From the NCBI GenBank assembly GCA_946886645.1, contig CAMPIY010000046.1, positions 1 through 10,181 of the forward strand: a stretch of DNA of 10,181 bases. The letters are read 5' to 3'. The notes beneath the pieces were generated by a model. The model had not been told where the DNA came from. It made no database searches and was given only the letters and a program-made list of their open reading frames with translations. This document shows, in pieces, positions 1-6,198 of the stretch. The stretch comes from an uncultured Sphingomonas sp. (GTDB taxonomy: Bacteria; Pseudomonadota; Alphaproteobacteria; Sphingomonadales; Sphingomonadaceae). The position numbers were made by a program, and so were the translations under genes. How positions within the stretch are numbered: position 1 is the stretch's first letter; the number at the start of each line of letters is the position of its first letter.

Positions 1-81
1 AAGCGAGGTTCTCACGCCTCGGCGCCCTGTCGAGCGCCAGTCAAGCTTAAGGTGAAGCCGGCCAAGCGCAAGTCAAACTTC

Positions 82-94
82 GTCCGGCCCGGAC
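82..94. promoter_or_regulatory. Weak GC-rich relative of the TCCA-N3-TGGA palindrome
   Basis: The 13-bp perfect inverted repeat GTCCGGCCCGGAC is followed by GAATTGCA. This matches the layout of the site at 4832-4844, GTCCATTTTGGAC followed by CGAATTGCA: the outer GTCC/GGAC arms, the 13-bp length and the downstream GAATTGCA are shared, while the centre differs. It lies 34 nt before the ATG of the small gene at 128. Membership in the same operator family is inference, and a GC-rich palindrome in a GC-rich genome is weak evidence on its own. Confidence 0.25.
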
Positions 95-127
95 GAATTG
101 CAGGATGCGCCCGCCGCAATATCGTCT

Positions 128-346
128 ATGGGTCATGCCCGTCCAAGCAGTAACCAGAGAAATGACGTGCAAGGCCAAAGCAGCGACAACAGTCGCATCG
201 AACAGATGGCGAAAGCCCTGCAACTCATGACCGAAGCATTGCGCCTGCTCGACGAGGCCCGCGCGCCGGCCCAGCCCGGCGCGCATCTCGACCTCGCGAT
301 CGTACGGCTCGCCGAGGCCATCCCCACCCGAATTCCCAAGGGCTGA
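128..346 (+). CDS. Small hypothetical protein, predicted helical and cytoplasmic
   Basis: A 72-aa protein if the ATG at 128 is used. The first ~26 residues are polar and low in complexity. From about residue 27 it becomes a regular amphipathic helix pair (MAKALQLMTEALRLLDEA, then PGAHLDLAIVRLAEA) that ends in a short basic tail. The 'LLDEA..A....GAHLDLAI.RL' pattern looks like small conserved hypothetical proteins I associate with sphingomonads; no function is known to me. There is no signal peptide or membrane segment. The start is uncertain: a TTG at 98, a GTG at 167 and an ATG at 206 are also in frame, and none has a convincing ribosome binding site. It converges on the fimbrial chaperone gene with a 56-nt gap and no clear terminator. 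The helical C-terminal part is the portion I trust. Confidence 0.5.
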   Translation: MGHARPSSNQRNDVQGQSSDNSRIEQMAKALQLMTEALRLLDEARAPAQPGAHLDLAIVRLAEAIPTRIPKG

Positions 347-402
347 CGGCCGGACGCCGGGAACGGGCTTCGCGCCTTCGCGAGCGGCCGGGCCCAAAAC
401 CG

Positions 403-1122
403 CTAGAATTTCATGCTGGTCCATCCATCGGCGGTCCTCAGCCGATATTCGACCGGTCCGCTTCCGCCGAGCGGCTGCGCCCAGCTGGCGCCCGCGTAGA
501 GCCTTTTGCCGGGCAGCGGGCGACAGGCCTTGCCGTCCCCGTCGCACTGCTTTCCCTCTGTCAGCTCGACGCTGCTGTTGCCGCCGTTGGTGATGGTCAG
601 CGAGCCGCCCGAGCGGGCCGCGGTGATGGCCGGCCGAACCTGGCCAGGCCGTACCAGGACGAGCAGGTCATAGCCGACCAGCAGTTTCAATCCGCTGTCC
701 AAGCCGCTGACATCTCCAGCGACCGGCTTGACTGTCACTCGATAGACCCGCTCGCGGCCGCCCAGCGGGCCGATGACCGCGATCCGGATCCGCCGCCGCT
801 GGTTTGGCTCGAGGATCAGGCGGTTGGGCGAGACCATCAGCCCGAGCTTCTCGGGATCGGGCGACACCGCGCCGCGCTCGGCCTTGGTCCCCGGATCGAT
901 GATTTCGCGGGGTTCGATCGAGACATAGCTTCGCTCGGTCGAGTCATTGTAAATTTCGATGTCCGTCGCCCTGGAATCGCCCGGCCGGACGTCGATCACC
1001 ATCTGGCTGACGGCAATTCCGGCGCCGGCACCCGACGGAAGTGCGAGCACCGCAAGTGCAAGCCCTGCCCTCACCGCGATTGCCGCGGCGCCTCGGCCGT
1101 TCAAGCGCATCCTCACCGACAT
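403..1122 (-). CDS. Periplasmic fimbrial chaperone, PapD-like
   Basis: A 239-aa exported protein, last gene of the fimbrial operon. Residues 1 to about 35 form a signal peptide (basic start, then LALAVLALPSGAGAG). The mature protein reads as a PapD-type immunoglobulin fold: an opening strand 'GIAVSQMVIDVRPGDS', an 'IEIYNDSTERSYVSIEP' strand pair, the conserved 'SPNRLILEPNQRRRIRI' block (about 98-114) and an alternating hydrophobic G1-like strand 'LKLLVGYDLLVLVRP' (about 145-159) that would donate to pilin subunits. Cys193 and Cys200 could form a disulfide in domain 2. In such systems the chaperone folds pilins in the periplasm and hands them to the usher. Its ATG overlaps the usher's end by 10 nt and has a good ribosome binding site (GGAAGG, 4 nt upstream); a second ATG at 1110 is possible. 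Identification rests on fold motifs and on the adjacent usher. Confidence 0.88.
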   Translation of the reverse strand: MSVRMRLNGRGAAAIAVRAGLALAVLALPSGAGAGIAVSQMVIDVRPGDSRATDIEIYNDSTERSYVSIEPREIIDPGTKAERGAVSPDPEKLGLMVSPNRLILEPNQRRRIRIAVIGPLGGRERVYRVTVKPVAGDVSGLDSGLKLLVGYDLLVLVRPGQVRPAITAARSGGSLTITNGGNSSVELTEGKQCDGDGKACRPLPGKRLYAGASWAQPLGGSGPVEYRLRTADGWTSMKF

Positions 1123-3569
1123 TGGACCTTCCCTCCCGAAACATAGCCATCGCGCTGCCGCGCCTTGCCGACCGTGACGGCACAGGCCGGAGCTGAAGCC
1201 GGTTCGAACCCTAGCACGTCGCCGCTCCTCGTCTCGATCTGGAAATAGCCTTCGCCGTCGCTCCGGCCGATGCCGAAGGCTCCCTTGATCTCAGCGTTAG
1301 CGACCGGCCGGCCGAGCCCGTCGACGGCCTGGCCAAACAGAACGAACAGCGGGGTCACATCCCAGTGGAGCGCGGCGACGCTGCCCGGGTAAAGCGTCAC
1401 CTGCCTGGCCGCGGTGTCGAAGCTGGCAGCCTGCGCGCCGAGCGGCCTCAGCCTGATATGGTAGGACCGATAGGGCTGCAGGAAGACCCGCGTTGTCCGG
1501 TCGGCGCCCACGGTTCCGCGCGCGACTTCGTCGACCAGCAGCTCGAACCGCTGGCCCGGCGCGATGCCGTCGGCCGATACCTCGACCGCCGAATCGTTCA
1601 TTTCCCGCCCCGACATTCCGACGCCATGGCCGCTCATGACGAATCCGCTTTCAAGGGTGGCCGCATATTGGGTGGTCGCGAGATCACCGAACTGGTGGAG
1701 CAGATCGGCGCGGGCGTTGACGAGCGGCGTCCGGGCATAAGCGCTGGCGCGGGCATAGGAGCCGTCCGAATCCCGGCCGATCGCGGCATCGGTCGACAAT
1801 TGGCCCTCGTTCGCAAGCGTCCGGGCCCAGGCCAGCTGGGCCTCACCGACCAGTCGCTCATCGTCGCCGGGCCGACCCGACTGATGGATCGTTCCGGCCG
1901 AGCCCGAAAGCGCCAGCTCCCCCCGATTTAGGAGGAAGCGAACGCCGAGGAAGGACGCCAGCTCATGCTCGGATTTGCGGACATCGGCCTGAACCACAAT
2001 GTCCCACCGTCCGGTGCGGATCACCGGCATGTCGACCGAGGCTCCGATGCTATAGGTCGAGTCTTCGGTCCCGCCGCGGCGGTAAAGGCCGGTCAGGCGG
2101 AAATTCGCGTCCCCAAGCCGGTAGCTGGCGACCCCGATCGCCTGCGTATAGCTGCCACGGTCGCCGAAACCGGCTTCGGGATCCTCGCTGAACGTTCCCC
2201 TCGAGCTTGCGACGGGCATGAGCGGGCGGCCGTCGCGGCTCTTGATCGTGCGAAGGTCGAAGCTGAAGGCAAGCGGCCCCTTGCCGCTGCTCGAGGCCCT
2301 GATCGAGGCGCCATAATCGAGCGACGAGGACAGGAGGGCGGAAAGTCGGACCTGCGCAAGGCCGGACTGCCACACCACCCCGCCGTCCAGGATCGCTTTG
2401 CGGCCCGTTCCGAGGACCGACGCGTCTAGTCCGATGCGCGGCGCGACCCGGTAGGATGCCGAGAGCTGGTAGAAGGCGTCGCCATGGTCCAGCGACAGGC
2501 CCGGACCGGCCGACGGCAGGATCCCGGCGAAGGCGGCGAACTGCGGACGGCCGAGCGGCGCCATGAGCGTCCCCCGAGAAAAGAAGCGCCGCTCAATCCG
2601 GACGGGCAGGCCATCCTCCTGGATCCGGAGGAGGACTTCGTAGGAGCCACCCGGCAGCGCCTCGGTGTCCACCAGCCGGTTGCCGGCGGGATAGATGCGA
2701 GAGCTGACGAGCCGGCCGTCGACCAGCAGCTCGACCCTCGCCTGGTGTTGAAGAGCAAGGACCAGAGGTGTCGCGCTGAGGGCGTCCCTGTCCTGGAGCG
2801 TGTCGAGCTGGGTGGTCGCACCGATCCCGGCAATCCTTCGCCGGCCGACGAGTTCGGTTCCCGGCGCCCAGAAGATTCCGGCGATGTAGCGCCAGTCTTT
2901 CAGATCCTTTTCGGCCGCAAGATTGTCGATCGTCACGCCGGTGCCGGACGATAGCGACATGTCGCTCCTGACCCTCAGCGACCCGACCGCGGCGATCGTC
3001 CGGTTCTGGACGTGCCAGCTTTGATCGCCGCGGTTGGATCCCGACAAGGTCGCTCCGAACAGGCTGATCAGCGAGGGTTCCGCGCCCGGCCGGTCGAGAT
3101 AGGCGTCGGACGCCTGATCGGGCGTCTCTAAAAGCGCGGGATTGACGAACAGGTCGACCCGGAACCGCTCCTCGTCGAGGATCACGCCCGCCGCCAAGGG
3201 TTCGATCGACCCGCAGCCTTTCTCCCGCGATGCGCCACAAAGCCGCGACACATTGGTTTCAAGTGCGCCTTCCAGCGCCTGCCGAAGCTCGAGCGGCCGG
3301 GCGACCTCGGGAACGAGCGCCGCGACAGCCGCCGGATCCTCGAACGTCAGCAGGCCGGGCGCCACCCGGACTCGCGCTTCGCCAAGCTTGCGGCCCCCGA
3401 ACCAGACATCGAGCAGCAATTGCCGCTCGGCGGCAAGGTCTTCGAAGCCCGGCGGGGCCGCCATCGTCAGCCGGCTGCCCTCCGACGCATACGCCGGCGC
3501 GCCAATCATGAACGCGGCGCTAACCGTAATTCCGATGAGGGCATAAGCGCGGGGGCGGCGGCGATCCAT
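1113..3569 (-). CDS. Outer-membrane fimbrial usher, TcfC/CS1-like
   Basis: An 818-aa usher, somewhat shorter than ushers of the CfaC/CooC/TcfC type as I recall them (about 870 aa). The signal peptide ends near APAYA|SEG (residue 28). The N-terminal domain shows the TcfC-type pattern 'PPGFEDL....LLLDVWFGGRKLGEARVRVAPGLLTFEDP' (about 39-80), followed by Cys111 and Cys119, a likely disulfide. The long middle part is rich in alternating strands, as expected of a barrel. The last ~120 residues ('FLQPYRSYHIRLRPL', 'LYPGSVAALHWDV', 'FGQAVDGLGRPVANAEIKG', ending in two Cys) match the C-terminal domain of CS1-pilus ushers. Its job is to secrete and order pilin subunits at the outer membrane. Translation should be strong: GAGGAGG lies 6 nt before the ATG, and the stop of pilin 2 overlaps that site, with a 10-nt gap. 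It overlaps the chaperone gene downstream. A single intact reading frame. Confidence 0.9.
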   Translation of the reverse strand: MDRRRPRAYALIGITVSAAFMIGAPAYASEGSRLTMAAPPGFEDLAAERQLLLDVWFGGRKLGEARVRVAPGLLTFEDPAAVAALVPEVARPLELRQALEGALETNVSRLCGASREKGCGSIEPLAAGVILDEERFRVDLFVNPALLETPDQASDAYLDRPGAEPSLISLFGATLSGSNRGDQSWHVQNRTIAAVGSLRVRSDMSLSSGTGVTIDNLAAEKDLKDWRYIAGIFWAPGTELVGRRRIAGIGATTQLDTLQDRDALSATPLVLALQHQARVELLVDGRLVSSRIYPAGNRLVDTEALPGGSYEVLLRIQEDGLPVRIERRFFSRGTLMAPLGRPQFAAFAGILPSAGPGLSLDHGDAFYQLSASYRVAPRIGLDASVLGTGRKAILDGGVVWQSGLAQVRLSALLSSSLDYGASIRASSSGKGPLAFSFDLRTIKSRDGRPLMPVASSRGTFSEDPEAGFGDRGSYTQAIGVASYRLGDANFRLTGLYRRGGTEDSTYSIGASVDMPVIRTGRWDIVVQADVRKSEHELASFLGVRFLLNRGELALSGSAGTIHQSGRPGDDERLVGEAQLAWARTLANEGQLSTDAAIGRDSDGSYARASAYARTPLVNARADLLHQFGDLATTQYAATLESGFVMSGHGVGMSGREMNDSAVEVSADGIAPGQRFELLVDEVARGTVGADRTTRVFLQPYRSYHIRLRPLGAQAASFDTAARQVTLYPGSVAALHWDVTPLFVLFGQAVDGLGRPVANAEIKGAFGIGRSDGEGYFQIETRSGDVLGFEPASAPACAVTVGKARQRDGYVSGGKVQCR

Positions 3570-3579
3570 TGCTGCCTCC

Positions 3580-4107
3580 TCACTCGGCCGCGATGAGGAG
3601 GGTCAGTGTGCCGCTGTAATTTCCCTGGCGCGCGCGGGCGAGTTCGGATCCCCTGAGGACAAGGATCAGGCTCGCCGAGCTCGCCGGGCCGCTATTGCAG
3701 AATTGCTGGGTCGCGGAGCTGGTCTGCCCGGTGAGTGCCACATTGGGCGACAAGGCGGCACCGGACGACTGGCCGGACTGGCCACTCCACTCCACGTCAA
3801 AGGGCAATTGGTTGGGGCCGCTTGAGAGACTGAAGCCCGAGCCCGGCCCGGAGCCAGTGGCGACCACGCTGTAGCCGCCCGCGGTCGCATTGCTGTAGAG
3901 ACAGATGTTCTGCGACCGCCTGCTGTCCGCCTGGAGATTCGCGATCGTCCCGAAGTCGACGTCTGAGAGATTGGTGATCCGGACCTTCTGGGCAAGCGCC
4001 GGAGCCGGGGTCGCCAGCAGAAAAGCGGCAAGGACGCCGATCGCCGACGCCCGATGCCGGGATTCGGGTCCGTTGCCGGCCGTCCGCGGGAATGTCACCG
4101 GCGGCAT
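3580..4107 (-). CDS. Minor fimbrial subunit-like protein (pilin 2)
   Basis: A 175-aa exported protein, clearly a paralog of the pilin encoded just upstream. Shared blocks are 'VRI..LSDV.F', 'QN.C.(W/Y)SN....GY....TGSG', 'QSGQ(S/T)SG', 'ALTGQTS', 'GP.SSASL' and a C-terminal '(Y.)GTLTL...E'. Cys69 and Cys137 match the two cysteines of pilin 1. The signal peptide is unusually long before its hydrophobic core (cleavage near residue 39, PALA|QK). After it, the protein enters directly into the fold and lacks the ~23-residue extension that pilin 1 has before 'VRI'. In chaperone-usher pili such an extension usually supplies the donor strand to the neighbouring subunit. A subunit without one is most easily a tip or initiating subunit; this is inference. 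The gene starts 22 nt after pilin 1 and ends 10 nt before the usher. Confidence 0.78.
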   Translation of the reverse strand: MPPVTFPRTAGNGPESRHRASAIGVLAAFLLATPAPALAQKVRITNLSDVDFGTIANLQADSRRSQNICLYSNATAGGYSVVATGSGPGSGFSLSSGPNQLPFDVEWSGQSGQSSGAALSPNVALTGQTSSATQQFCNSGPASSASLILVLRGSELARARQGNYSGTLTLLIAAE

Positions 4108-4129
4108 CGGCCTGGCCTGCCCCCAAGCC

Positions 4130-4678
4130 TTATTCGGGCGCGACGACGAGGGTCAGCGTACCGTTATAGGTCACGCCCGCCGTCATTCCCTGCAGATCCG
4201 GGGATGCGACCGAGACGACCAGGCTGGCCGACGAGGACGGACCCGCAGAGCAGTCCGAATTGATCGCGCCCGACGTTTGGCCGGTGAGCGCGGTTCCCGC
4301 CAATAGTCCCGTGCCGCTGGTCTGGCCGGATGTCTGGGCCCATTGGACCGTATAAGGAACGACCGGCAATGCTCCGCTCGCCAGCGTGAAGGCATTGGCC
4401 GCACCGCTTCCGGTAGCAGTGATCGTATAGCCCCGGGTGCTGGTGTTGCTCCACACGCAGACATTCTGGGCGTTGCTCGCCGCGACCGACGGGTCGGCAT
4501 TGGCAAAGGTTACGTCGCTAAGTCCGCTGATCCGGACCCGCCCCGGGACCGAGGCATTGATCGTCACCGATCCCGTCGACGTCGCGCCGAAGGTTCCCTG
4601 GGTGGATGCCGCCGCCGGCGTTGCCAGCAGGGCTGAAAGAGCGCCCGCGAATAGCGCGCCAACCGAGCGATTAACCAT
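4130..4678 (-). CDS. Major fimbrial subunit-like protein (pilin 1)
   Basis: A 182-aa exported protein, first gene of the fimbrial operon, hence probably the major subunit. The signal peptide ends near ATPAAA|STQG (residue 24). The mature protein begins with an extension containing 'TGSVTINASVP' (about 35-45), alternating hydrophobic residues as in a donor strand. The body is beta-rich, small and Ser/Thr/Gly-rich, with Cys74 and Cys143 as the probable disulfide and a C-terminal 'YNGTLTLVVAPE' strand. It resembles spore-coat-U/CS1-type beta-sandwich pilins in general layout, but I cannot name an exact family. I chose the ATG at 4678 over an in-frame TTG at 4693 because GGGGA stands about 7 nt before it and the signal peptide starts properly there. 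The stop is 22 nt before pilin 2. Confidence 0.82.
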   Translation of the reverse strand: MVNRSVGALFAGALSALLATPAAASTQGTFGATSTGSVTINASVPGRVRISGLSDVTFANADPSVAASNAQNVCVWSNTSTRGYTITATGSGAANAFTLASGALPVVPYTVQWAQTSGQTSGTGLLAGTALTGQTSGAINSDCSAGPSSSASLVVSVASPDLQGMTAGVTYNGTLTLVVAPE

Positions 4679-4697
4679 GTTCGATCCCCACAAAAAG

Positions 4698-4712
4698 CCT
4701 CCAAAATGGAGG
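4698..4712. promoter_or_regulatory. Operator-like palindrome upstream of the pilin operon
   Basis: A perfect inverted repeat with 6-bp arms around 3 bp; on the minus strand it reads CCTCCATTTTGGAGG. It contains the 11-bp core TCCATTTTGGA that recurs at 4833-4843 and 6187-6197. Its centre is 27 nt before the pilin 1 ATG. On the minus strand TTGACG lies just upstream of it (4716-4721), so the palindrome would fall between a possible -35 and the leader. It is also followed by CTTTTT, so it could instead act as a short intrinsic terminator or attenuator in the mRNA. The recurrence of the core elsewhere favours a protein-binding site. Confidence 0.55.
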
Positions 4713-4831
4713 TATCGTCAACGACTTAGACATCATGACCATTTAATTTTGAGTTAAACCCGGGCATTTGCGCCTCTCGCGGGCTCCAAAAAGCGCATAA
4801 CCGCGACCGCGGTGGCCACCAGGCCCGAACC

Positions 4832-4844
4832 GTCCATTTTGGAC
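4832..4844. promoter_or_regulatory. Operator-like palindrome upstream of the pilin-like gene
   Basis: A perfect 13-bp inverted repeat GTCCATTTTGGAC with the same 11-bp core as at 4698-4712. It is followed by CGAATTGCAA; the run TGGACCGAATT is shared with the site at 6172-6182. Its centre is 51 nt before the ATG at 4889. It is 133 bp from the pilin operon site across the divergent promoter region, so one regulator could act in both directions. Function as an operator is inferred from recurrence and position. Confidence 0.55.
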
Positions 4845-4888
4845 CGAATTGCAAGCTCGCATTGGTCAAAGCTCCCTATGAGGGGACC

Positions 4889-5314
4889 ATGAAAGCCGCT
4901 TTCGATCGATCATTGTCGTCATATCCCGCCGCTCCGGCTGGAACGGCAAGCCGGCGGGCAGCGCTGCTGCTGCTGATGCTTTGGGCGTCGCCGGCCGCCG
5001 CCTCCCCCGCCGGCCCATCGTCGAGCGCGACTGTCCGAATCGTCCTCTCGGTCGCTCCAAGGCTCGACCTGAAACGCCTTGGCCGGTCGGACGGCCCGAA
5101 TTCGGCCGATTATTGCATCAGCGGCAATATTGGCCGGACATCGCTGCCAATCCGTCTCCTGTGGCCGGAACCGGGCAGCGCGGCGGTCGACGCCGCAAAA
5201 CTCGCGGTTGCCGGGCAAGGAACGGAAATGTCCTGGTGCGGCGGTGAAGAAGCCAGGGATGGCCCGCCTGCCGGTAGGGACCGAACCGGCCTCGCCCTAA
5301 TTTCCCCGGAATAG
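4889..5314 (+). CDS. Short exported pilin-like protein, divergent from the fimbrial operon
   Basis: A 141-aa protein with a signal peptide (basic 'SRR' then AALLLLMLWASPAAA, cleavage near residue 38-39) and a mature part of only about 102 residues. It can be laid along pilin 1: 'ATVRIVLSVAPRLDLKRLG' on 'GSVTINASVPGRVRISGLS', 'DYCISGNIG' (Cys76) on 'NVCVWSNTS', 'SWCGGE' (Cys117) on 'SDCSAG', and a C-terminal 'TGLALISPE' on 'GTLTLVVAPE'. The region between second cysteine and C-terminus is shortened. I read it as a divergent fimbrial subunit or accessory protein, at moderate certainty; it may be just a small secreted protein. The start is the ATG at 4889, preceded by GAGGGG at a 4-5 nt spacing; an in-frame TTG at 4862 is less likely. 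It converges on the PilZ gene with a 24-nt gap. Confidence 0.62.
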   Translation: MKAAFDRSLSSYPAAPAGTASRRAALLLLMLWASPAAASPAGPSSSATVRIVLSVAPRLDLKRLGRSDGPNSADYCISGNIGRTSLPIRLLWPEPGSAAVDAAKLAVAGQGTEMSWCGGEEARDGPPAGRDRTGLALISPE

Positions 5315-5338
5315 CTGTCTCGGGACGGCGGCGATATG

Positions 5339-5863
5339 CTAGGAGTTGCGTGACGAACGCGCGGCCCCAAGGCTGTCGTTGACGGCCTTCATCGAATGGG
5401 CCAGCGCCTTCTGGCTGACGTCGAGCGCCAGGACCCCCAACAAGCCGGCCATCGCAACGATCCCCAGAAATTCGAACGCCCGCGCCCGCCAGCGGCTTTG
5501 CTCATGGTCATGCCCGGTTCGCCTGGCAGAGGAGCGGCGCTCGACCGCCGGACTGGCGCCCGGGCTTGGGGGAGACATTGCCTCGCCCGGCTTCTCCTCG
5601 ATGATCTGGCTCGGCACCAGCCGGGACTGGGACTGCAGCCCGAACTGCTCGCCGTTGCTCCAGACCACCCTTGCGACAATGATGTGGCTTCCTCGGCGAA
5701 GCTCGAGAAAAGCACCCCTCGAAGGCGCCGCCTGCGACCGGGCCATCAGCCCCCGCGTGGAAATATTGAGGATGCGCACATCGTGCCAGCCGCGATTATC
5801 CTTCATCCTGGCTGGAAGGACGACGTTCATCCGGTGCTCGCGCGGCCTGCGGGACGCACTCAT
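5339..5863 (-). CDS. PilZ-domain protein with C-terminal membrane helix
   Basis: A 174-aa protein. Residues ~5-85 look like a PilZ domain: an arginine-rich start 'SRRPREHRMNVVLPARM', the conserved '(D/N)xSxxG' motif as NISTRG (33-38), then 'LELRRG..IIVARVVWSNGEQFGLQ'. PilZ domains typically bind cyclic di-GMP through RxxxR and D/NxSxxG. Here the arginines are R5, R6, R8 and R11, giving no exact RxxxR, so binding is uncertain. Residues ~90-128 are a Pro/Ser/Arg-rich linker, and 'FLGIVAMAGLLGVLALDV' (~132-149) is a membrane helix, so the domain is probably tethered with its N-terminus in the cytoplasm. The ATG at 5863 overlaps the stop of the upstream gene (TGATG); a GTG one codon earlier is possible. 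The overlap implies translational coupling. Confidence 0.8.
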   Translation of the reverse strand: MSASRRPREHRMNVVLPARMKDNRGWHDVRILNISTRGLMARSQAAPSRGAFLELRRGSHIIVARVVWSNGEQFGLQSQSRLVPSQIIEEKPGEAMSPPSPGASPAVERRSSARRTGHDHEQSRWRARAFEFLGIVAMAGLLGVLALDVSQKALAHSMKAVNDSLGAARSSRNS

Positions 5864-6078
5864 CACTGAAACTCGGTCAGCCGAAGCAAGGTCCTGCTGC
5901 CGTCCGGCTCGACATGGACCGTCTCCCGCTGGGCCGAATTGGCGGCCGGCCGCCAGCTCTCGGCCGAAACCGCCCGGCCGCGGACGATCTGGACGGCCGC
6001 GCTCGCCCGCCGCTCGACCTTTGGCGAAGGAGGCGACGAGATCGATGCGCTAGACAGGATCGCGAGCAGCAAGAGCAT
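5863..6078 (-). CDS. Small exported hypothetical protein, coupled to the PilZ gene
   Basis: A 71-aa protein. The first ~14 residues (MLLLLAILSSASISS) are a hydrophobic export signal with almost no basic n-region. The rest, 'AAVQIVRGRAVSAESW' followed by 'RETVHVEPDGSRTLLRLTEFQ', resembles short conserved hypothetical exported proteins that I associate with sphingomonads ending in 'xxLRLxEF(E/Q)'; no function is known to me. The stop shares one base with the PilZ ATG (TGATG), so the two are very likely co-translated; this is the best evidence that the gene is real. The ribosome binding site is weak (CCGGGG just before the ATG). The promoter region upstream holds three copies of the TCCA-N3-TGGA palindrome, the nearest centred 51 nt before the ATG. 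Confidence 0.68.
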   Translation of the reverse strand: MLLLLAILSSASISSPPSPKVERRASAAVQIVRGRAVSAESWRPAANSAQRETVHVEPDGSRTLLRLTEFQ

Positions 6079-6121
6079 GCCCCGGTTGTGGGCCGGAGAG
6101 GCTTAGGGAGCGTTTCACTTT

Positions 6122-6136
6122 GGTTCATTATGGACC
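6122..6136. promoter_or_regulatory. Operator-like palindrome, weaker copy
   Basis: GGTTCATTATGGACC is an inverted repeat with one mismatch in the arms (GGTTCA against TGGACC). It fits the TCCA-N3-TGGA pattern with one change (TTCA). Its centre (6129) is 51 nt before the ATG of the exported small protein, the same distance as between the 4832-4844 site and its gene. It is 41 bp, about four helical turns, from the next copy. Confidence 0.4.
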
Positions 6137-6162
6137 TAGTCGCCAGCTATTCTGTGGCCCAT

Positions 6163-6177
6163 CTTCCAGAATGGACC
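6163..6177. promoter_or_regulatory. Operator-like palindrome, TCCAGAATGGA copy
   Basis: This copy has exact TCCA and TGGA arms around a 3-bp centre (6165-6175). It is followed by CCGAATT, so that TGGACCGAATT is identical to the run at 4840-4850. Its centre is 22 bp, about two helical turns, from the next copy at 6187-6197, which would put two bound dimers on the same face of the DNA. Function is inferred. Confidence 0.5.
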
Positions 6178-6185
6178 GAATTAAT

Positions 6186-6198
6186 GTCCAAAATGGAT
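6186..6198. promoter_or_regulatory. Operator-like palindrome, exact core copy
   Basis: GTCCAAAATGGAT reads TCCATTTTGGA on the minus strand, the third exact copy of the 11-bp core in the window. It belongs to a cluster of three sites between the PilZ operon (minus) and the response regulator (plus), and is much closer to the former (114 nt from its ATG) than to the latter (about 310 nt). Confidence 0.55.

Noticed and set aside
1365..1931. Long plus-strand open frames inside the usher gene, also at 1965-2429 and 2484-2954
   Set aside because: They are shadows of the 818-codon usher frame, which has a strong ribosome binding site, signal peptide and family motifs.
4807..4820. CCGCGG and GGTGGCCACC palindromes in the divergent promoter region
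   Set aside because: Short GC-rich palindromes are common at this base composition, and neither recurs at the other promoters.
5346..6053. A 235-codon open frame on the plus strand across the PilZ operon
   Set aside because: It is antisense to two overlapping genes with recognisable PilZ and export features. Its own translation is Arg/Pro/Ser-rich with no domain, as expected for a shadow frame in GC-rich DNA.
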